The notes: a model not told the origin generated them from the sequence alone. Positions 14,102 to 21,129 are shown, numbered from the stretch's first letter. The stretch is 33,538 nucleotides of DNA from a virus (IMGVR_UViG_3300000117_000118:1-33538); one strand, 5' to 3'. Made by a program: numbers and translations.

Positions 14102-14934
14102 AACGCATTAAATAAAGATTCCTCATTATCATCTCCAAGAACCCTTGGTAGTTTTTTCCCAGCTTCAAACAAGTAACTGCCTGCTCTCTTTCTTCCATGC
14201 ACGCTGCGATTAAACGTATCAATGATCAGTCCGAATCTTGAGTATTTAGTTAGAAATCCTCCATTGAAATTGGATTTCTGATTTTCATCAATGATTCGAT
14301 TCCTTAGAGACAAAACAGGACTTCCTTTTTCAAGCCCTACACCAGTGACAAACTGCCTGATGAATTCCTCAACCTTCTCCCTCATCCCGTTTTTAGAAGC
14401 GATGAAATGCAAGGCACTCAAAGTTGCACCACCAATCATTCTTGGAGTTTGTTTCATTTCGCAAAAAGATGCGGAAGTAAGAATAAATCCATTTTGCTTG
14501 ATGAACTCCAATACCTTGTAAGGCGACTGAACATTCATTCTTGACTGTGGTCGATTGTAATAAGCGTGCAGCGTTGTTGCTGCCCCTGCAAGCAAAGTTG
14601 TGTTTTTGTATCCATGAATTGTCAGAATGTCAGATGTTCTGCGAACGCACCGATCAACGTCAATGTGATTGATCATTTCAGGCTCGATCTCAGTAACAAC
14701 AACTGTTTTACAATCGATCCCCGAATCAGCAATGCCTAGCAGCCTATGCTGACCGTCCAGAATATTTCCATTCCTGTCTATTTTTATGCTGTCACCATTA
14801 TGCCTCCACAAACCGTTTTTGATTTCCTCACTTATTTTCTGCCAGTGATCTTTTCTGACTTTTCTGTTTCGTCGATTTGCTCCAAGCAGTTTTTTTGCAA
14901 TACTTGGGGTTACTGTTTCAATTTTTGCTATCAT
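14098..14934 (-). CDS. ParB-like / DGQHR-motif phage protein
   Basis: 278 aa. The N-terminal 120 residues form a ParB/sulfiredoxin-like domain with the box LDGQHRLLGI (Asp60, Gln62, His63, Arg64), then EIEPEMINHIDVDRCVRRTSD. The C-terminal part is helical (REKVEEFIRQFVTG). This is a widespread phage protein of unknown activity. The box resembles the phosphate-binding box of ParB-type proteins, so nucleotide or DNA-end binding is possible. It is the second ParB-fold gene in the window, and its box differs from the GHGR of the first. Confidence 0.65.
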   Translation of the reverse strand: MIAKIETVTPSIAKKLLGANRRNRKVRKDHWQKISEEIKNGLWRHNGDSIKIDRNGNILDGQHRLLGIADSGIDCKTVVVTEIEPEMINHIDVDRCVRRTSDILTIHGYKNTTLLAGAATTLHAYYNRPQSRMNVQSPYKVLEFIKQNGFILTSASFCEMKQTPRMIGGATLSALHFIASKNGMREKVEEFIRQFVTGVGLEKGSPVLSLRNRIIDENQKSNFNGGFLTKYSRFGLIIDTFNRSVHGRKRAGSYLFEAGKKLPRVLGDDNEESLFNAL

Positions 14935-14949
14935 AGTTTTTGTTTCTTT

Positions 14950-15225
14950 TTAGTTTGTCAGTTTCCATACTGCTGACCTGTTTCTTGTTTCACTGGATCT
15001 TTCAATCCATCCATCTCTTGCAAGTTCAGTAAATCTTCCTGAAACTGTATTAAGCTGTCTTCCTGATTTCTCAGCATATTCTTTGGCAGTAATCCCTGCA
15101 TCCATCGCTTGCCCGATTGCCTCAAGGACTGATCGTCGAGCTTGAGCCATGGATGGAAGTGCTGCTTGATACGCAAGTTTTGAATGCTTATCTCCTCCAT
15201 GTTTTCTTTCACAAATATCACTCAT
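14950..15225 (-). CDS. Winged helix-turn-helix protein
   Basis: 91 aa from the ATG at 15225, chosen because AGGAGG lies 5 nt upstream. Upstream GTG and ATG codons are too close to it. The region RRSVLEAIGQAMDAGITAKE then YAEKSGRQLNTVSGRFTELA followed by RDGWIERSSETRNRSAVWKL is a clear winged helix with a wing ending in a basic strand. This family is common in phage replication or regulation blocks. It probably regulates its own operon. It overlaps the exonuclease end by 8 nt. Confidence 0.7.
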   Translation of the reverse strand: MSDICERKHGGDKHSKLAYQAALPSMAQARRSVLEAIGQAMDAGITAKEYAEKSGRQLNTVSGRFTELARDGWIERSSETRNRSAVWKLTN

Positions 15226-15868
15226 CATCACCTCCTGCGATCCAAGGCAGCATTTTCTTTAATACTTCCATGGTAAGATCAAGATCGTGCTTCAGGTAAT
15301 CGATTGCAAATTTAGGGTTAGTCTCAAAGAGTTCCGCAAAATTTGCGCCTGATCCCGTCTTGCCTCCTATGCCTAGCATGGTGCAAAGTTTATCAAGACT
15401 TATTCGTTGCTCCCTGTTTCCGCAAGAATACACTTCCATCAGGTCCGTGAACTTATTGGGCCAATACCGATTTTCTCGCATCGGAGTCCCAACGGTTACG
15501 CCATGAACAAGTGATCTCCGAAAAAGAAAAGGCAAATCAAAACCGTGCGAATTAAATCCCACCCACTTTCTAGTATGATCATTGGTTGACTGATCCCAAA
15601 ACCATTGGAGCAATTCCTTTTCGGAAAGTTCCCGTTGATCTTGGATCACTGTAAGACCTTCTTCATTTTTGATCCCGATGGCAAGAACCTGTCCCGTCCT
15701 TGCATCCAGTGCTGCTTTTTCAAACCACTTAGTTTGCTGCTCCTCAATTTTTGCCTGTATCTTTTCTTCATCTTTCCAGTTAGATGGAGCAAAAAATTGT
15801 GGCATCATATCCTCTAATTGCTCAACAGGCAATGGACCTGTTTCAATGTCGAATACGTTGTAATTCAT
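15218..15868 (-). CDS. 3'-5' exonuclease, DEDDy (PolB-like) family
   Basis: 216 aa. Exo I is VFDIETG (Asp7, Glu9), Exo II is WVGFNSHGFDLPFL (Asn106, Asp111), and Exo III is YLKHDLDLT (Tyr191-xxx-Asp195). These match the stand-alone 3'-5' exonuclease relatives of family B polymerase proofreading domains. No polymerase domain is attached. It overlaps the preceding annealing-type gene by 4 nt, an exonuclease/annealing pair like many phage recombination modules. Confidence 0.85.
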   Translation of the reverse strand: MNYNVFDIETGPLPVEQLEDMMPQFFAPSNWKDEEKIQAKIEEQQTKWFEKAALDARTGQVLAIGIKNEEGLTVIQDQRELSEKELLQWFWDQSTNDHTRKWVGFNSHGFDLPFLFRRSLVHGVTVGTPMRENRYWPNKFTDLMEVYSCGNREQRISLDKLCTMLGIGGKTGSGANFAELFETNPKFAIDYLKHDLDLTMEVLKKMLPWIAGGDDE

Positions 15869-16734
15869 GATTTCGCCTTTCTGTTTGTTGTTTTTGTTTT
15901 TGTGTCTTCAAAGACAATATTGTCATCATCTTCTTCGATCTTCTTTTCTGGAAGTGATCGGATCGTAAAGTATGTTTCACGATTGCTTTCCCCATCCTTG
16001 ATCGAAGTAAAAATGGAACGAAGTTGATTTAATCCATCTTCATCGATTGCATCTAATTTGTAGCCAAGGTATTCTTCAAGCATCTCAACCGAAACGCTGA
16101 TGCTTGTAAATGCGTTGACCATCTTACGGCAACGGTCTGCTATTGGTTCAAGACCCTTGCTCAGTGTTAGTGTGCATTGACGTAGAGCTTCCTCAACTAT
16201 GTCAGCAGGGATCACATTAAGAATACAAGCTCTCATGCGTCTTGCTCCCATGTTTGCCACAAGCTCATAAATGTCCCTTTCATCGGTCAACTTCTTCGGT
16301 CCTTGCTTGGTATCCCGTATGTGTCGCACCTGAAACACCGTAGTCCTTTTGACGTTTGTCTCCATGTCCCAACAGTATGCCATAACTGAGGATTCACCTC
16401 CTGATCGATCAAGCTCAAGCAATCCAAAATCCATGTTGCCCCAATTCTGAGCCAGAACCTCTGCAAGTCGTATGCTTGGGCCAATGACCATTCCTCCACC
16501 TCTTGGATATGCATACGTAGCTTTTTCAGCCAGAGTCTTGCGCTTGCAACTTTCCATTATGTTTCGGAAAGCAATATTCTGGTCCCTAGGAAACCTCTTT
16601 GCCACTGCCATCGCTGCCTGAACCTCTGCTGCTTTGCGTGACTGCTCAGTGCTTATCATCGCATTAGGGGTTGACGATGATGGGGAATTTGATACGTTCA
16701 TGTTTAGCAATTCGTTGCTGTTTTGTTTATTCAT
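15865..16734 (-). CDS. Conserved phage recombination-type protein (possible annealing protein)
   Basis: 289 aa. The core from about residue 40 (AMAVAKRFPRDQNIAFRNIM, YAYPRGGGMVIGPSIRLAEV, ELVANMGARRMRACILNVIP) is a well-conserved phage family I recognise from many phages. The C-terminal part is acidic and polar. The pattern of RGG and conserved basic motifs, the size, and the linkage to an exonuclease and an SSB-like protein fit a RecT/Red-beta-like single-strand annealing protein. I cannot confirm the fold by eye. Confidence 0.5.
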   Translation of the reverse strand: MNKQNSNELLNMNVSNSPSSSTPNAMISTEQSRKAAEVQAAMAVAKRFPRDQNIAFRNIMESCKRKTLAEKATYAYPRGGGMVIGPSIRLAEVLAQNWGNMDFGLLELDRSGGESSVMAYCWDMETNVKRTTVFQVRHIRDTKQGPKKLTDERDIYELVANMGARRMRACILNVIPADIVEEALRQCTLTLSKGLEPIADRCRKMVNAFTSISVSVEMLEEYLGYKLDAIDEDGLNQLRSIFTSIKDGESNRETYFTIRSLPEKKIEEDDDNIVFEDTKTKTTNRKAKS

Positions 16735-16757
16735 AGTAATATTTGTTATTCTGTTTT

Positions 16758-16788
16758 CGATGGTCCTTCATTGGGCCATCGTTTTTTT
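16758..16788 (+). terminator. Plus-strand intrinsic terminator in the leader of the 289-aa gene
   Basis: A 9-bp stem CGATGGTCC/GGGCCATCG with a 6-nt loop and seven T on the plus strand. One pair is U-G in plus-strand RNA but A-C in minus-strand RNA, so the hairpin is better on the plus strand. No plus-strand gene precedes it. It may block antisense transcription or end a short antisense RNA. Confidence 0.6.
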
Positions 16789-16817
16789 ATACCTTAAGAT
16801 TAGACTTTATTCAATAA

Positions 16818-16982
16818 TTATTTAAAGGTAATTTTCTTAGGGCGTGGACCTCCTGCAAGCTCATAGTCTGACATGGCATCCCTGATTGCACCGCTCAGGG
16901 TTTTGCCGTTCAATGCTGCAACTTTTTTCCATCGCATTTTGTCCATCGCGTTTACCTTGATCATTATGTTTTCTTTTTTCAT
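16818..16982 (-). CDS. Small RHH-like protein, 54 aa
   Basis: Begins MKKENIMIKVNAMDKMRWKK and continues VAALNGKTLSGAIRDAMSDY. This is a strand followed by two helices, as in ribbon-helix-helix proteins. It ends with a basic tail. The start follows the lysin stop by 2 nt with AGAAAGTAAAA upstream. Probably a small DNA-binding protein. Its target is unknown. Confidence 0.55.
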   Translation of the reverse strand: MKKENIMIKVNAMDKMRWKKVAALNGKTLSGAIRDAMSDYELAGGPRPKKITFK

Positions 16983-16984
16983 TT

Positions 16985-17395
16985 TTACTTTCTAAGTTTG
17001 TAGAATTTGTGCTGCCCAATGTGAGCAACTGGTTTTTTGTTCTTTGCCCAATACGGTTCATTGATCACCGTTGAATAATAATGATCCGCATAATTTATTT
17101 TTTTTCGATTCATCTTGTTAATGTTTTCCTCCAGATACAAAGCCCATCCTGCCATGGGCGACTTGTAAAGATGCTGAAGATCCGATTCTGATTTGCCGTT
17201 CCAACAACTAAATTGCTTTCTTTGAAGGCAAACCTGTTCAGGTGTAATCCCTCGATTGATTGCCCTTTGATTGATGACACAAGCGACTGCTGCCATCCCG
17301 TCCTGACCTTCTCCCCTCGCCTCGGCAAGGATGGTCAATGCAACCACCCCAGCTTGAAGATCAAAACCAATTAGGAAGATCATCAAGAATTTCAT
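16985..17395 (-). CDS. Cell-wall hydrolase, SleB/CwlJ family (endolysin)
   Basis: 136 aa. The Hydrolase_2 signature is clear: LAEARGEGQDGMAAVACVIN with catalytic Glu25, a QFSCWNG segment, HYYSTVINEPYW and the C-terminal IGQHKFY. These enzymes cut peptidoglycan glycan strands. The first 20 residues are hydrophobic after MK and may act as a signal or signal-anchor, so export could be Sec-dependent rather than holin-dependent. Unusually it lies in the early/replication part and not beside the holin and lipoprotein at 33 kb. Confidence 0.8.
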   Translation of the reverse strand: MKFLMIFLIGFDLQAGVVALTILAEARGEGQDGMAAVACVINQRAINRGITPEQVCLQRKQFSCWNGKSESDLQHLYKSPMAGWALYLEENINKMNRKKINYADHYYSTVINEPYWAKNKKPVAHIGQHKFYKLRK

Positions 17396-17754
17396 GCTCC
17401 GTAGAACTCAACTTCGTTCGCAGCATACCATCCTGTACTCCCATCAGATGATTCCAGCTCAAAACTTCTCTTGTCTGCCTCCTTGATGGTGCCTGTCCAT
17501 CCATAGTCATCAGTGCAGACCACCTTCATGAAGTCCCCGACTTTTGGTTTCACGTAATACGTGATGAAGTTGAAACTGTTACTCTCATAATTCGTCGTAT
17601 GGTGAGTGTAGCCCTCCCCGAACCTGCCCTTGTATTTTCTCAGGTATCCATCACCCTTCCGACTCACGTACCCCCTTTCCTTGCTGGTGTGGTGCTTGAC
17701 GAATCCTTTCTTCATCAAGCTTTTGAGTTCTTTCATAGTATTTTTGTTTTCCAT
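17392..17754 (-). CDS. Hypothetical protein, 120 aa
   Basis: The start is set at ATG 17754 (MENKNTMKELKSLMKKGFVK) because AAAGG lies 8 nt upstream. A GTG at 17763 is less likely. The first third is very basic with many aromatic residues (YVSRKGDGYLRKYKGRFGEG). The second half is an SH3-like beta pattern (VGDFMKVVCTDDYGWTGTIK). It overlaps the lysin ATG by 4 nt. No family is recognised. Its leader shares AAAGGTGACT with the gene at 19748. Confidence 0.55.
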   Translation of the reverse strand: MENKNTMKELKSLMKKGFVKHHTSKERGYVSRKGDGYLRKYKGRFGEGYTHHTTNYESNSFNFITYYVKPKVGDFMKVVCTDDYGWTGTIKEADKRSFELESSDGSTGWYAANEVEFYGA

Positions 17755-17755
17755 T

Positions 17756-17917
17756 TCAGTCACCTTTCCTTAATTTTTTAATCATTTCTTTCACTTTATC
17801 GATTCGCAAATCATGGTATATTTTCCATCCGTGCTCCTTGTTCCTTCCCTCCATGATAACCTCAAGATCCTCAAGGTAATGTGCAATCTTAAGTGCTTCA
17901 ATTGCGGTTAACTTCAT
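17756..17917 (-). CDS. Hypothetical helical protein, 53 aa
   Basis: Begins MKLTAIEALKIAHYLEDLEV and is one long helical pattern with a basic end (KVKEMIKKLRKGD). An AAGGAT ribosome-binding site precedes the ATG at 17917. It lies 1 nt upstream of the next ATG, so the two are coupled. No family is recognised. Confidence 0.55.
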   Translation of the reverse strand: MKLTAIEALKIAHYLEDLEVIMEGRNKEHGWKIYHDLRIDKVKEMIKKLRKGD

Positions 17918-17935
17918 GTAATCCTTTCTATTTTA

Positions 17936-18172
17936 TTACAGACAAAACTTCAGCTTATCTTCCCTTGCTGCATGTGCCATTTCGATGGCGTAACTTTTTG
18001 AAACCTTCACGCTCACTACTCCCATCCCAAATTTATTGGTAAACCAACTAGTCCCTTTTGAGGTTACGGGATACAACTCAACATGAGTGTCCTTGAAGGT
18101 GTGGCTTTTTGCCGAAACGTCTGCTGCTTCGTTAAAGTCCCAGCATCTTAAATCTTCACGTAATATTTTCAT
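17936..18172 (-). CDS. Hypothetical protein, 78 aa
   Basis: Follows stem-loop 18197-18210 in the early array, with AAAAGGA before the ATG. A mixed alpha/beta product (MKILREDLRCWDFNEAADVS; a WFTNKFGMGVVSVKVSKSYA strand region). No recognised domain. Small unknown proteins in early phage arrays often target host functions. This is inference from position only. Confidence 0.5.
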   Translation of the reverse strand: MKILREDLRCWDFNEAADVSAKSHTFKDTHVELYPVTSKGTSWFTNKFGMGVVSVKVSKSYAIEMAHAAREDKLKFCL

Positions 18173-18196
18173 AAATCCTTTTCTTTTGAGGTTAAA

Positions 18197-18210
18197 GGGG
18201 CCGAAGCCCC
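18197..18210 (-). repeat. cUUCGg stem-loop, copy 1
   Basis: In minus-strand RNA: GGGGC-UUCG-GCCCC, a 5-bp stem with the very stable UUCG loop closed by C-G, 5 nt after the stop of the 94-aa gene. The tail CCUUUAACC is not a U-run. Confidence 0.8.
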
Positions 18211-18215
18211 GTTTG

Positions 18216-18500
18216 TCAGACCTTGATCAACTCTGAATCTTCTTTCGTCCATAAGGGACCAAAACTCCATATCCATGGTGGAGTATCGTAGCTCATGTCT
18301 TCTTCTAGGCAGTACCAGTCGTGTTTCTTTTCGTTCCTATACCACATCATGAGGTAATGCTTTCCTCTATACTTAGAGGGAACCTCATACCCGTTGCAAG
18401 CCACTACATACTCAGCGTTTTTGTAGGGAACCGTGTAGGTTGCGCCATCTGGCATCGTGTATGTTACGTTGCCTGCTTCCTCATTCCTGTTAATATTCAT
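18216..18500 (-). CDS. Hypothetical protein, 94 aa
   Basis: Begins MNINRNEEAGNVTYTMPDGA. Beta-rich at the start, then a Tyr/Trp-rich acidic C-terminal half (YDTPPWIWSFGPLWTKEDSE). The composition is unusual with many aromatic residues, as in phage proteins that mimic or bind host surfaces. No family is recognised. It is preceded by CAGAAAGG before the ATG and followed by stem-loop copy 1. Confidence 0.5.
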   Translation of the reverse strand: MNINRNEEAGNVTYTMPDGATYTVPYKNAEYVVACNGYEVPSKYRGKHYLMMWYRNEKKHDWYCLEEDMSYDTPPWIWSFGPLWTKEDSELIKV

Positions 18501-18538
18501 TTTGGCCTTTCTGTTTTTGTTTCTGTTTAATTTATTTT

Positions 18539-18742
18539 TTAAATCGGCTCATGGTATCCGAAGCTGTCTGCTATCTTAACCAGTAGGTTTGTTGCTTTCT
18601 CAACTCCACCTACGTCATGAGCAAATTCGCTACTACCTTCAGCTCCTTCGTAGCTGTATCCCTCCCGTGTCTTCCGGTCGTAGATCCACAAGGTGTCATC
18701 TTCCATCTCACACTCGTATCGGTTGTAAAAAACTTTCTTCAT
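18539..18742 (-). CDS. Hypothetical acidic protein, 67 aa
   Basis: First gene after promoter 18805-18833. Starts MKKVFYNRYECEMEDDTLWI, then YDRKTREGYSYEGAEGSSEF and a helical end. Net acidic. No family is recognised. As the promoter-proximal gene it should be made early and strongly. A DNA-mimic role is a possibility only. Confidence 0.5.
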   Translation of the reverse strand: MKKVFYNRYECEMEDDTLWIYDRKTREGYSYEGAEGSSEFAHDVGGVEKATNLLVKIADSFGYHEPI

Positions 18743-18804
18743 TTTGTTTACCTTTCTTTTTTTGTTTTGTTTCTGTTTCCCCCTTTCTCCCTCTTACTAC
18801 CTAT

Positions 18805-18833
18805 ATTATGCCACACTAACCTGTATTTGTCAA
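18805..18833 (-). promoter_or_regulatory. Early promoter P1
   Basis: Minus strand: TTGACA, exactly 17 bp, CATAAT, followed by ATAGGTAGTAAG. One of four near-identical promoters (with 19806, 21181, 22189) that share GGTATTGACA upstream and a (T)TAGTAGTAAG-like start region. Drives the 67-aa gene and downstream genes. Confidence 0.85.
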
Positions 18834-18851
18834 TACCTTTTTCAATCTTTT

Positions 18852-19103
18852 TTACAATACAATGTGATTGTATCTCGCTGGTGACGTCATGAGTCGAGTA
18901 TTGTCGTATATCCTAACACCATCCATCCAATTACTTGGATCAGGTGAAAACCTTACCGTTGGATTTTTGAGTGATACGGGAATGGTCGCCCATGATAAAC
19001 TACCATCGTAGTCATCGTAACCACCCGTGAACGGTTTCACGGGTGCGTTAAATTTTTTTGCCAGTTTGAAGAATTTTTTTCCCCTTCCGAAAATGTGCGT
19101 CAT
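18852..19103 (-). CDS. Hypothetical basic protein, 83 aa
   Basis: Begins MTHIFGRGKKFFKLAKKFNA, a basic, possibly amphipathic N-terminus. Then VKPFTGGYDDYDGSLSWATI and a Pro/Arg-rich C-terminal half. A perfect 10-bp stem-loop (19022-19045) lies within the coding region. The stop is 19 nt upstream of the P1 -35 box. No family is recognised. Confidence 0.5.
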   Translation of the reverse strand: MTHIFGRGKKFFKLAKKFNAPVKPFTGGYDDYDGSLSWATIPVSLKNPTVRFSPDPSNWMDGVRIYDNTRLMTSPARYNHIVL

Positions 19104-19125
19104 ATATTTGCCTTTCTTTTGATTA

Positions 19126-19141
19126 GGGGACCGAAGTCCCC
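19126..19141 (-). repeat. cUUCGg stem-loop, copy 2
   Basis: Minus-strand RNA GGGGAC-UUCG-GUCCCC, a 6-bp stem. Compared with copies 1, 3, 5 and 6 it has an extra A-U pair, and the stem and loop are kept: a compensatory change that points to selection on RNA structure. It lies between the genes ending at 19149 and starting at 19103. Confidence 0.8.
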
Positions 19142-19148
19142 GATTAGA

Positions 19149-19469
19149 TTAAGCGGTAAGTGCAAGTGGATTACAGTAAAGCGTCATCTCATCCCTGTAA
19201 TCGATCTCCCATCCAAGCTCAGAAAAAATCTTATGGAACTCGTCACCAACATCACCTCCAAAACCAGTAAGGTTGTAAAGGTACCAGTAGAGAGTTACTT
19301 CAAGTCTGTCCTTCTTAAATTTAACCCAACTCACAAACTTTGATTCATCTCTTAAGTCGCTATCGAGGTGCCAACTAGTGTCCAAACCTATGTCGTTCCA
19401 CTTGGTGCAAAATGCCTCAAACTTTTTATTGAGGATTTTCAATGTATCAGCTTCTAATTTATTCATCAT
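19149..19469 (-). CDS. Hypothetical protein, 106 aa
   Basis: Starts MMNKLEADTLKILNKKFEAF. A mixed alpha/beta protein with VSWVKFKKDRLEVTLYWYLY and a GFGGDVGDEFHKIFSELGWE region. It has no recognisable catalytic motif. It is followed by stem-loop copy 2 and preceded by copy 3 of the array. A first in-frame ATG pair (ATGATG) makes the exact start uncertain by one codon. Confidence 0.5.
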   Translation of the reverse strand: MMNKLEADTLKILNKKFEAFCTKWNDIGLDTSWHLDSDLRDESKFVSWVKFKKDRLEVTLYWYLYNLTGFGGDVGDEFHKIFSELGWEIDYRDEMTLYCNPLALTA

Positions 19470-19501
19470 TTTATTTTTCTTTCTGTTATTTGTTTTAAGT
19501 G

Positions 19502-19515
19502 GGGGCCGAAGCCCC
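19502..19515 (-). repeat. cUUCGg stem-loop, copy 3
   Basis: Minus-strand RNA GGGGC-UUCG-GCCCC. On the plus strand it is followed by GTTTTTTA, so this copy alone could also act as a plus-strand terminator. It lies 5 nt after the stop of the 75-aa gene. Confidence 0.8.
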
Positions 19516-19520
19516 GTTTT

Positions 19521-19748
19521 TTATTTAATATCGGCAATTACTCTGTCCAGTGCTGCAATGTCCAAACAGGGTAAATCCCATGCTACGTTGTCCATTGTTC
19601 CATCATTCTCAAAGTCGTAAATCAGGGACTCTGCAAAATTTGAGTATGATTTAAATTTTTTGGCTAGGTTGTATAGCCATGAATCATTCCCGATCCATAA
19701 GGCTACATTCCAAGTCTCCCAGTTTTTCCATCCGTTAAATTTTTCCAT
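19521..19748 (-). CDS. DUF7249-like small phage protein, 75 aa
   Basis: The start is set at ATG 19748 (AAAGG 8 nt upstream). The sequence opens MEKFNGWKNWETWNVALWIG, the hallmark of a small phage family (GWKNxETWNVxLWI) I recall from cyanophages and other environmental phages. Function is unknown. Trp-rich, acidic C-terminus. First gene after promoter P2. The leader AAGGTGACTA matches the complement of the linker of the candidate small RNA. Confidence 0.65.
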   Translation of the reverse strand: MEKFNGWKNWETWNVALWIGNDSWLYNLAKKFKSYSNFAESLIYDFENDGTMDNVAWDLPCLDIAALDRVIADIK

Positions 19749-19805
19749 TTTAGTCACCTTTCTTTTTTTGTTTTTGTTTTCCCCTTCCTTCCCCTTACTA
19801 CTAAT

Positions 19806-19834
19806 AATATGCCATAAATTAATACTTTTGTCAA
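19806..19834 (-). promoter_or_regulatory. Early promoter P2
   Basis: Minus strand: TTGACA, 17 bp, CATATT, then ATTAGTAGTAAG. The -35 context GGTATTGACA is the same as in P1. Drives the 75-aa gene and the following genes. Confidence 0.85.
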
Positions 19835-19859
19835 TACCTTTTGAATGATTTATTACGAT

Positions 19860-20069
19860 TTAATTTATTATCGAGTCCGCAATTTCCTCCTTAACTCGTT
19901 CCATTTGCCTTTCCAGATTTTCATCAGTAGGCATCCTGCCTTCATCACGCCATGCGTACCATTCATCCTTCCACGTCTCAAACATGTCATTGATTCGATC
20001 AATTAGCATCATCGTGGAAATGTCCTGATCGATTTGAATGTCATCATATTTTATTTTTCTTGCGCTCAT
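19860..20069 (-). CDS. Hypothetical acidic helical protein, 69 aa
   Basis: MSARKIKYDDIQIDQDISTM then a helical stretch (LIDRINDMFETWKDEWYAWR) and an acidic C-terminus ending in DSIIN. It lies after DUF932 and stem-loop copy 4. No family is recognised. The strong negative charge over a short helical protein may suit nucleic-acid mimicry. This is an inference only. Confidence 0.5.
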   Translation of the reverse strand: MSARKIKYDDIQIDQDISTMMLIDRINDMFETWKDEWYAWRDEGRMPTDENLERQMERVKEEIADSIIN

Positions 20070-20135
20070 AATTTTGCTTTCTGTTTTTTTGTTTATCGAC
20101 CTGCCTCATCAGTGCTGGGTGGTCAGTCCCAGCAG

Positions 20136-20151
20136 ACGGGGTTGCCCCCGT
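20136..20151 (-). repeat. GNRA stem-loop (copy 4 of the array) with adjacent stem
   Basis: Minus-strand RNA ACGGGG-GCAA-CCCCGU: a 6-bp stem with a GCAA (GNRA) loop, 7 nt after the DUF932 stop. A second stem CTGGG/CCCAG lies next to it at 20115-20132. Same position as the UUCG copies but another stable tetraloop. Confidence 0.7.
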
Positions 20152-20157
20152 TTCGGC

Positions 20158-21129
20158 TTAGTTCATCACCAGTTCACCAAGTGCTACCGTTTCTTCAAAC
20201 CGTCCATGGTCGAGCAGGTTGCTCATTGCTTCGGTCTTGCGGTCTGCCCCTCTGCCCATTTCGGAGTTGTAAATCCGATTTCCAAGGCTGCTATTTTTCG
20301 CAATCTCATGCGTGTAGAAGTCTGTCACTGCACTTAGGAGATCACTGCGATCGTTTCCGTTATTGCCTTTGCCGTTGCGGAACAGATCATCAATCCGATC
20401 TATTCGGTTGCGCTTGTGAGTGGATAATTCATCCAGCGTCTCAGCTTCAAATCCTGCAATCCATCGCTTGGCGATGACTGGTTTGACTTCCATCTCTGAT
20501 AGTCGATCAAAAGCGTGTTTGAATTCTGCATGGACCCCGATTGCCCCATCTACCAGTTTTGCAATGTCTGGAAACCTTGCCATGGCGTTTTTGGTGTGTC
20601 GTAGCTTGAAGCTGATGCCCGTGTTTTTTGCATCCAAGTTGAATCGGAAAGTATTGTCGCACACCGTGCAGACGTTACTGGTATTCACCCAGAGGACACT
20701 TGACTTGTCGTGTCCGTTTCCGAAGTTCAGGTATGGTTTGAACTCCCTGCCTCCCGTAGCGTAATCCTCCAACCCTTTCAGCTTGATCGAGCAGAACACC
20801 CTGCCTCGATTTCTGACTGATCCTACAGACTCAAGCTCATGGTCAGTTCCAGCGATGCAATCATAGACCAGATCCAGAAATGCCTCGTTGTCGATGGGCT
20901 TAAAGGTTTTCGGGTTATACGGTTTCCCGATGGTGATCTTGCTATCGTCACTGCACCCTAGGATGCTGTACCCTGATGGGTTGTAGGACTCATCATAAAG
21001 AGGTCGCTCGATCAGATCCCAGTCTCTCAGCCAGTTGTTATCTATGCTGAGATCCTCACGGATCTCTGTCAGTCCGTGCCATGCCATCTTTTTTGCCTCG
21101 TGTTTATCCAGTGTTTCAATTCTATGCAT
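20158..21129 (-). CDS. DUF932 / phage-plasmid-like protein
   Basis: 323 aa. It opens with MAWHGL (about residues 15-20), typical of the DUF932 phage/plasmid-like family (TIGR03299). It continues with beta-rich segments and conserved blocks such as GREFKPYLNFGNGHDKSSVL, WVNTSNVCTVCDNTFRFNLD, and a helical C-terminus. The biochemical function is not established. In phages and plasmids these genes are usually expressed early. The largest gene of the early array, driven by promoter P3. Confidence 0.65.
   Translation of the reverse strand: MHRIETLDKHEAKKMAWHGLTEIREDLSIDNNWLRDWDLIERPLYDESYNPSGYSILGCSDDSKITIGKPYNPKTFKPIDNEAFLDLVYDCIAGTDHELESVGSVRNRGRVFCSIKLKGLEDYATGGREFKPYLNFGNGHDKSSVLWVNTSNVCTVCDNTFRFNLDAKNTGISFKLRHTKNAMARFPDIAKLVDGAIGVHAEFKHAFDRLSEMEVKPVIAKRWIAGFEAETLDELSTHKRNRIDRIDDLFRNGKGNNGNDRSDLLSAVTDFYTHEIAKNSSLGNRIYNSEMGRGADRKTEAMSNLLDHGRFEETVALGELVMN

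Noticed and set aside
20034-20477. Plus-strand open frames of 147 and 99 codons at the DUF932 3' end
   Set aside because: They are antisense to a recognisable protein, have Cys/Arg/Ser-rich sequence without fold-like pattern, and lack a promoter or ribosome-binding site.
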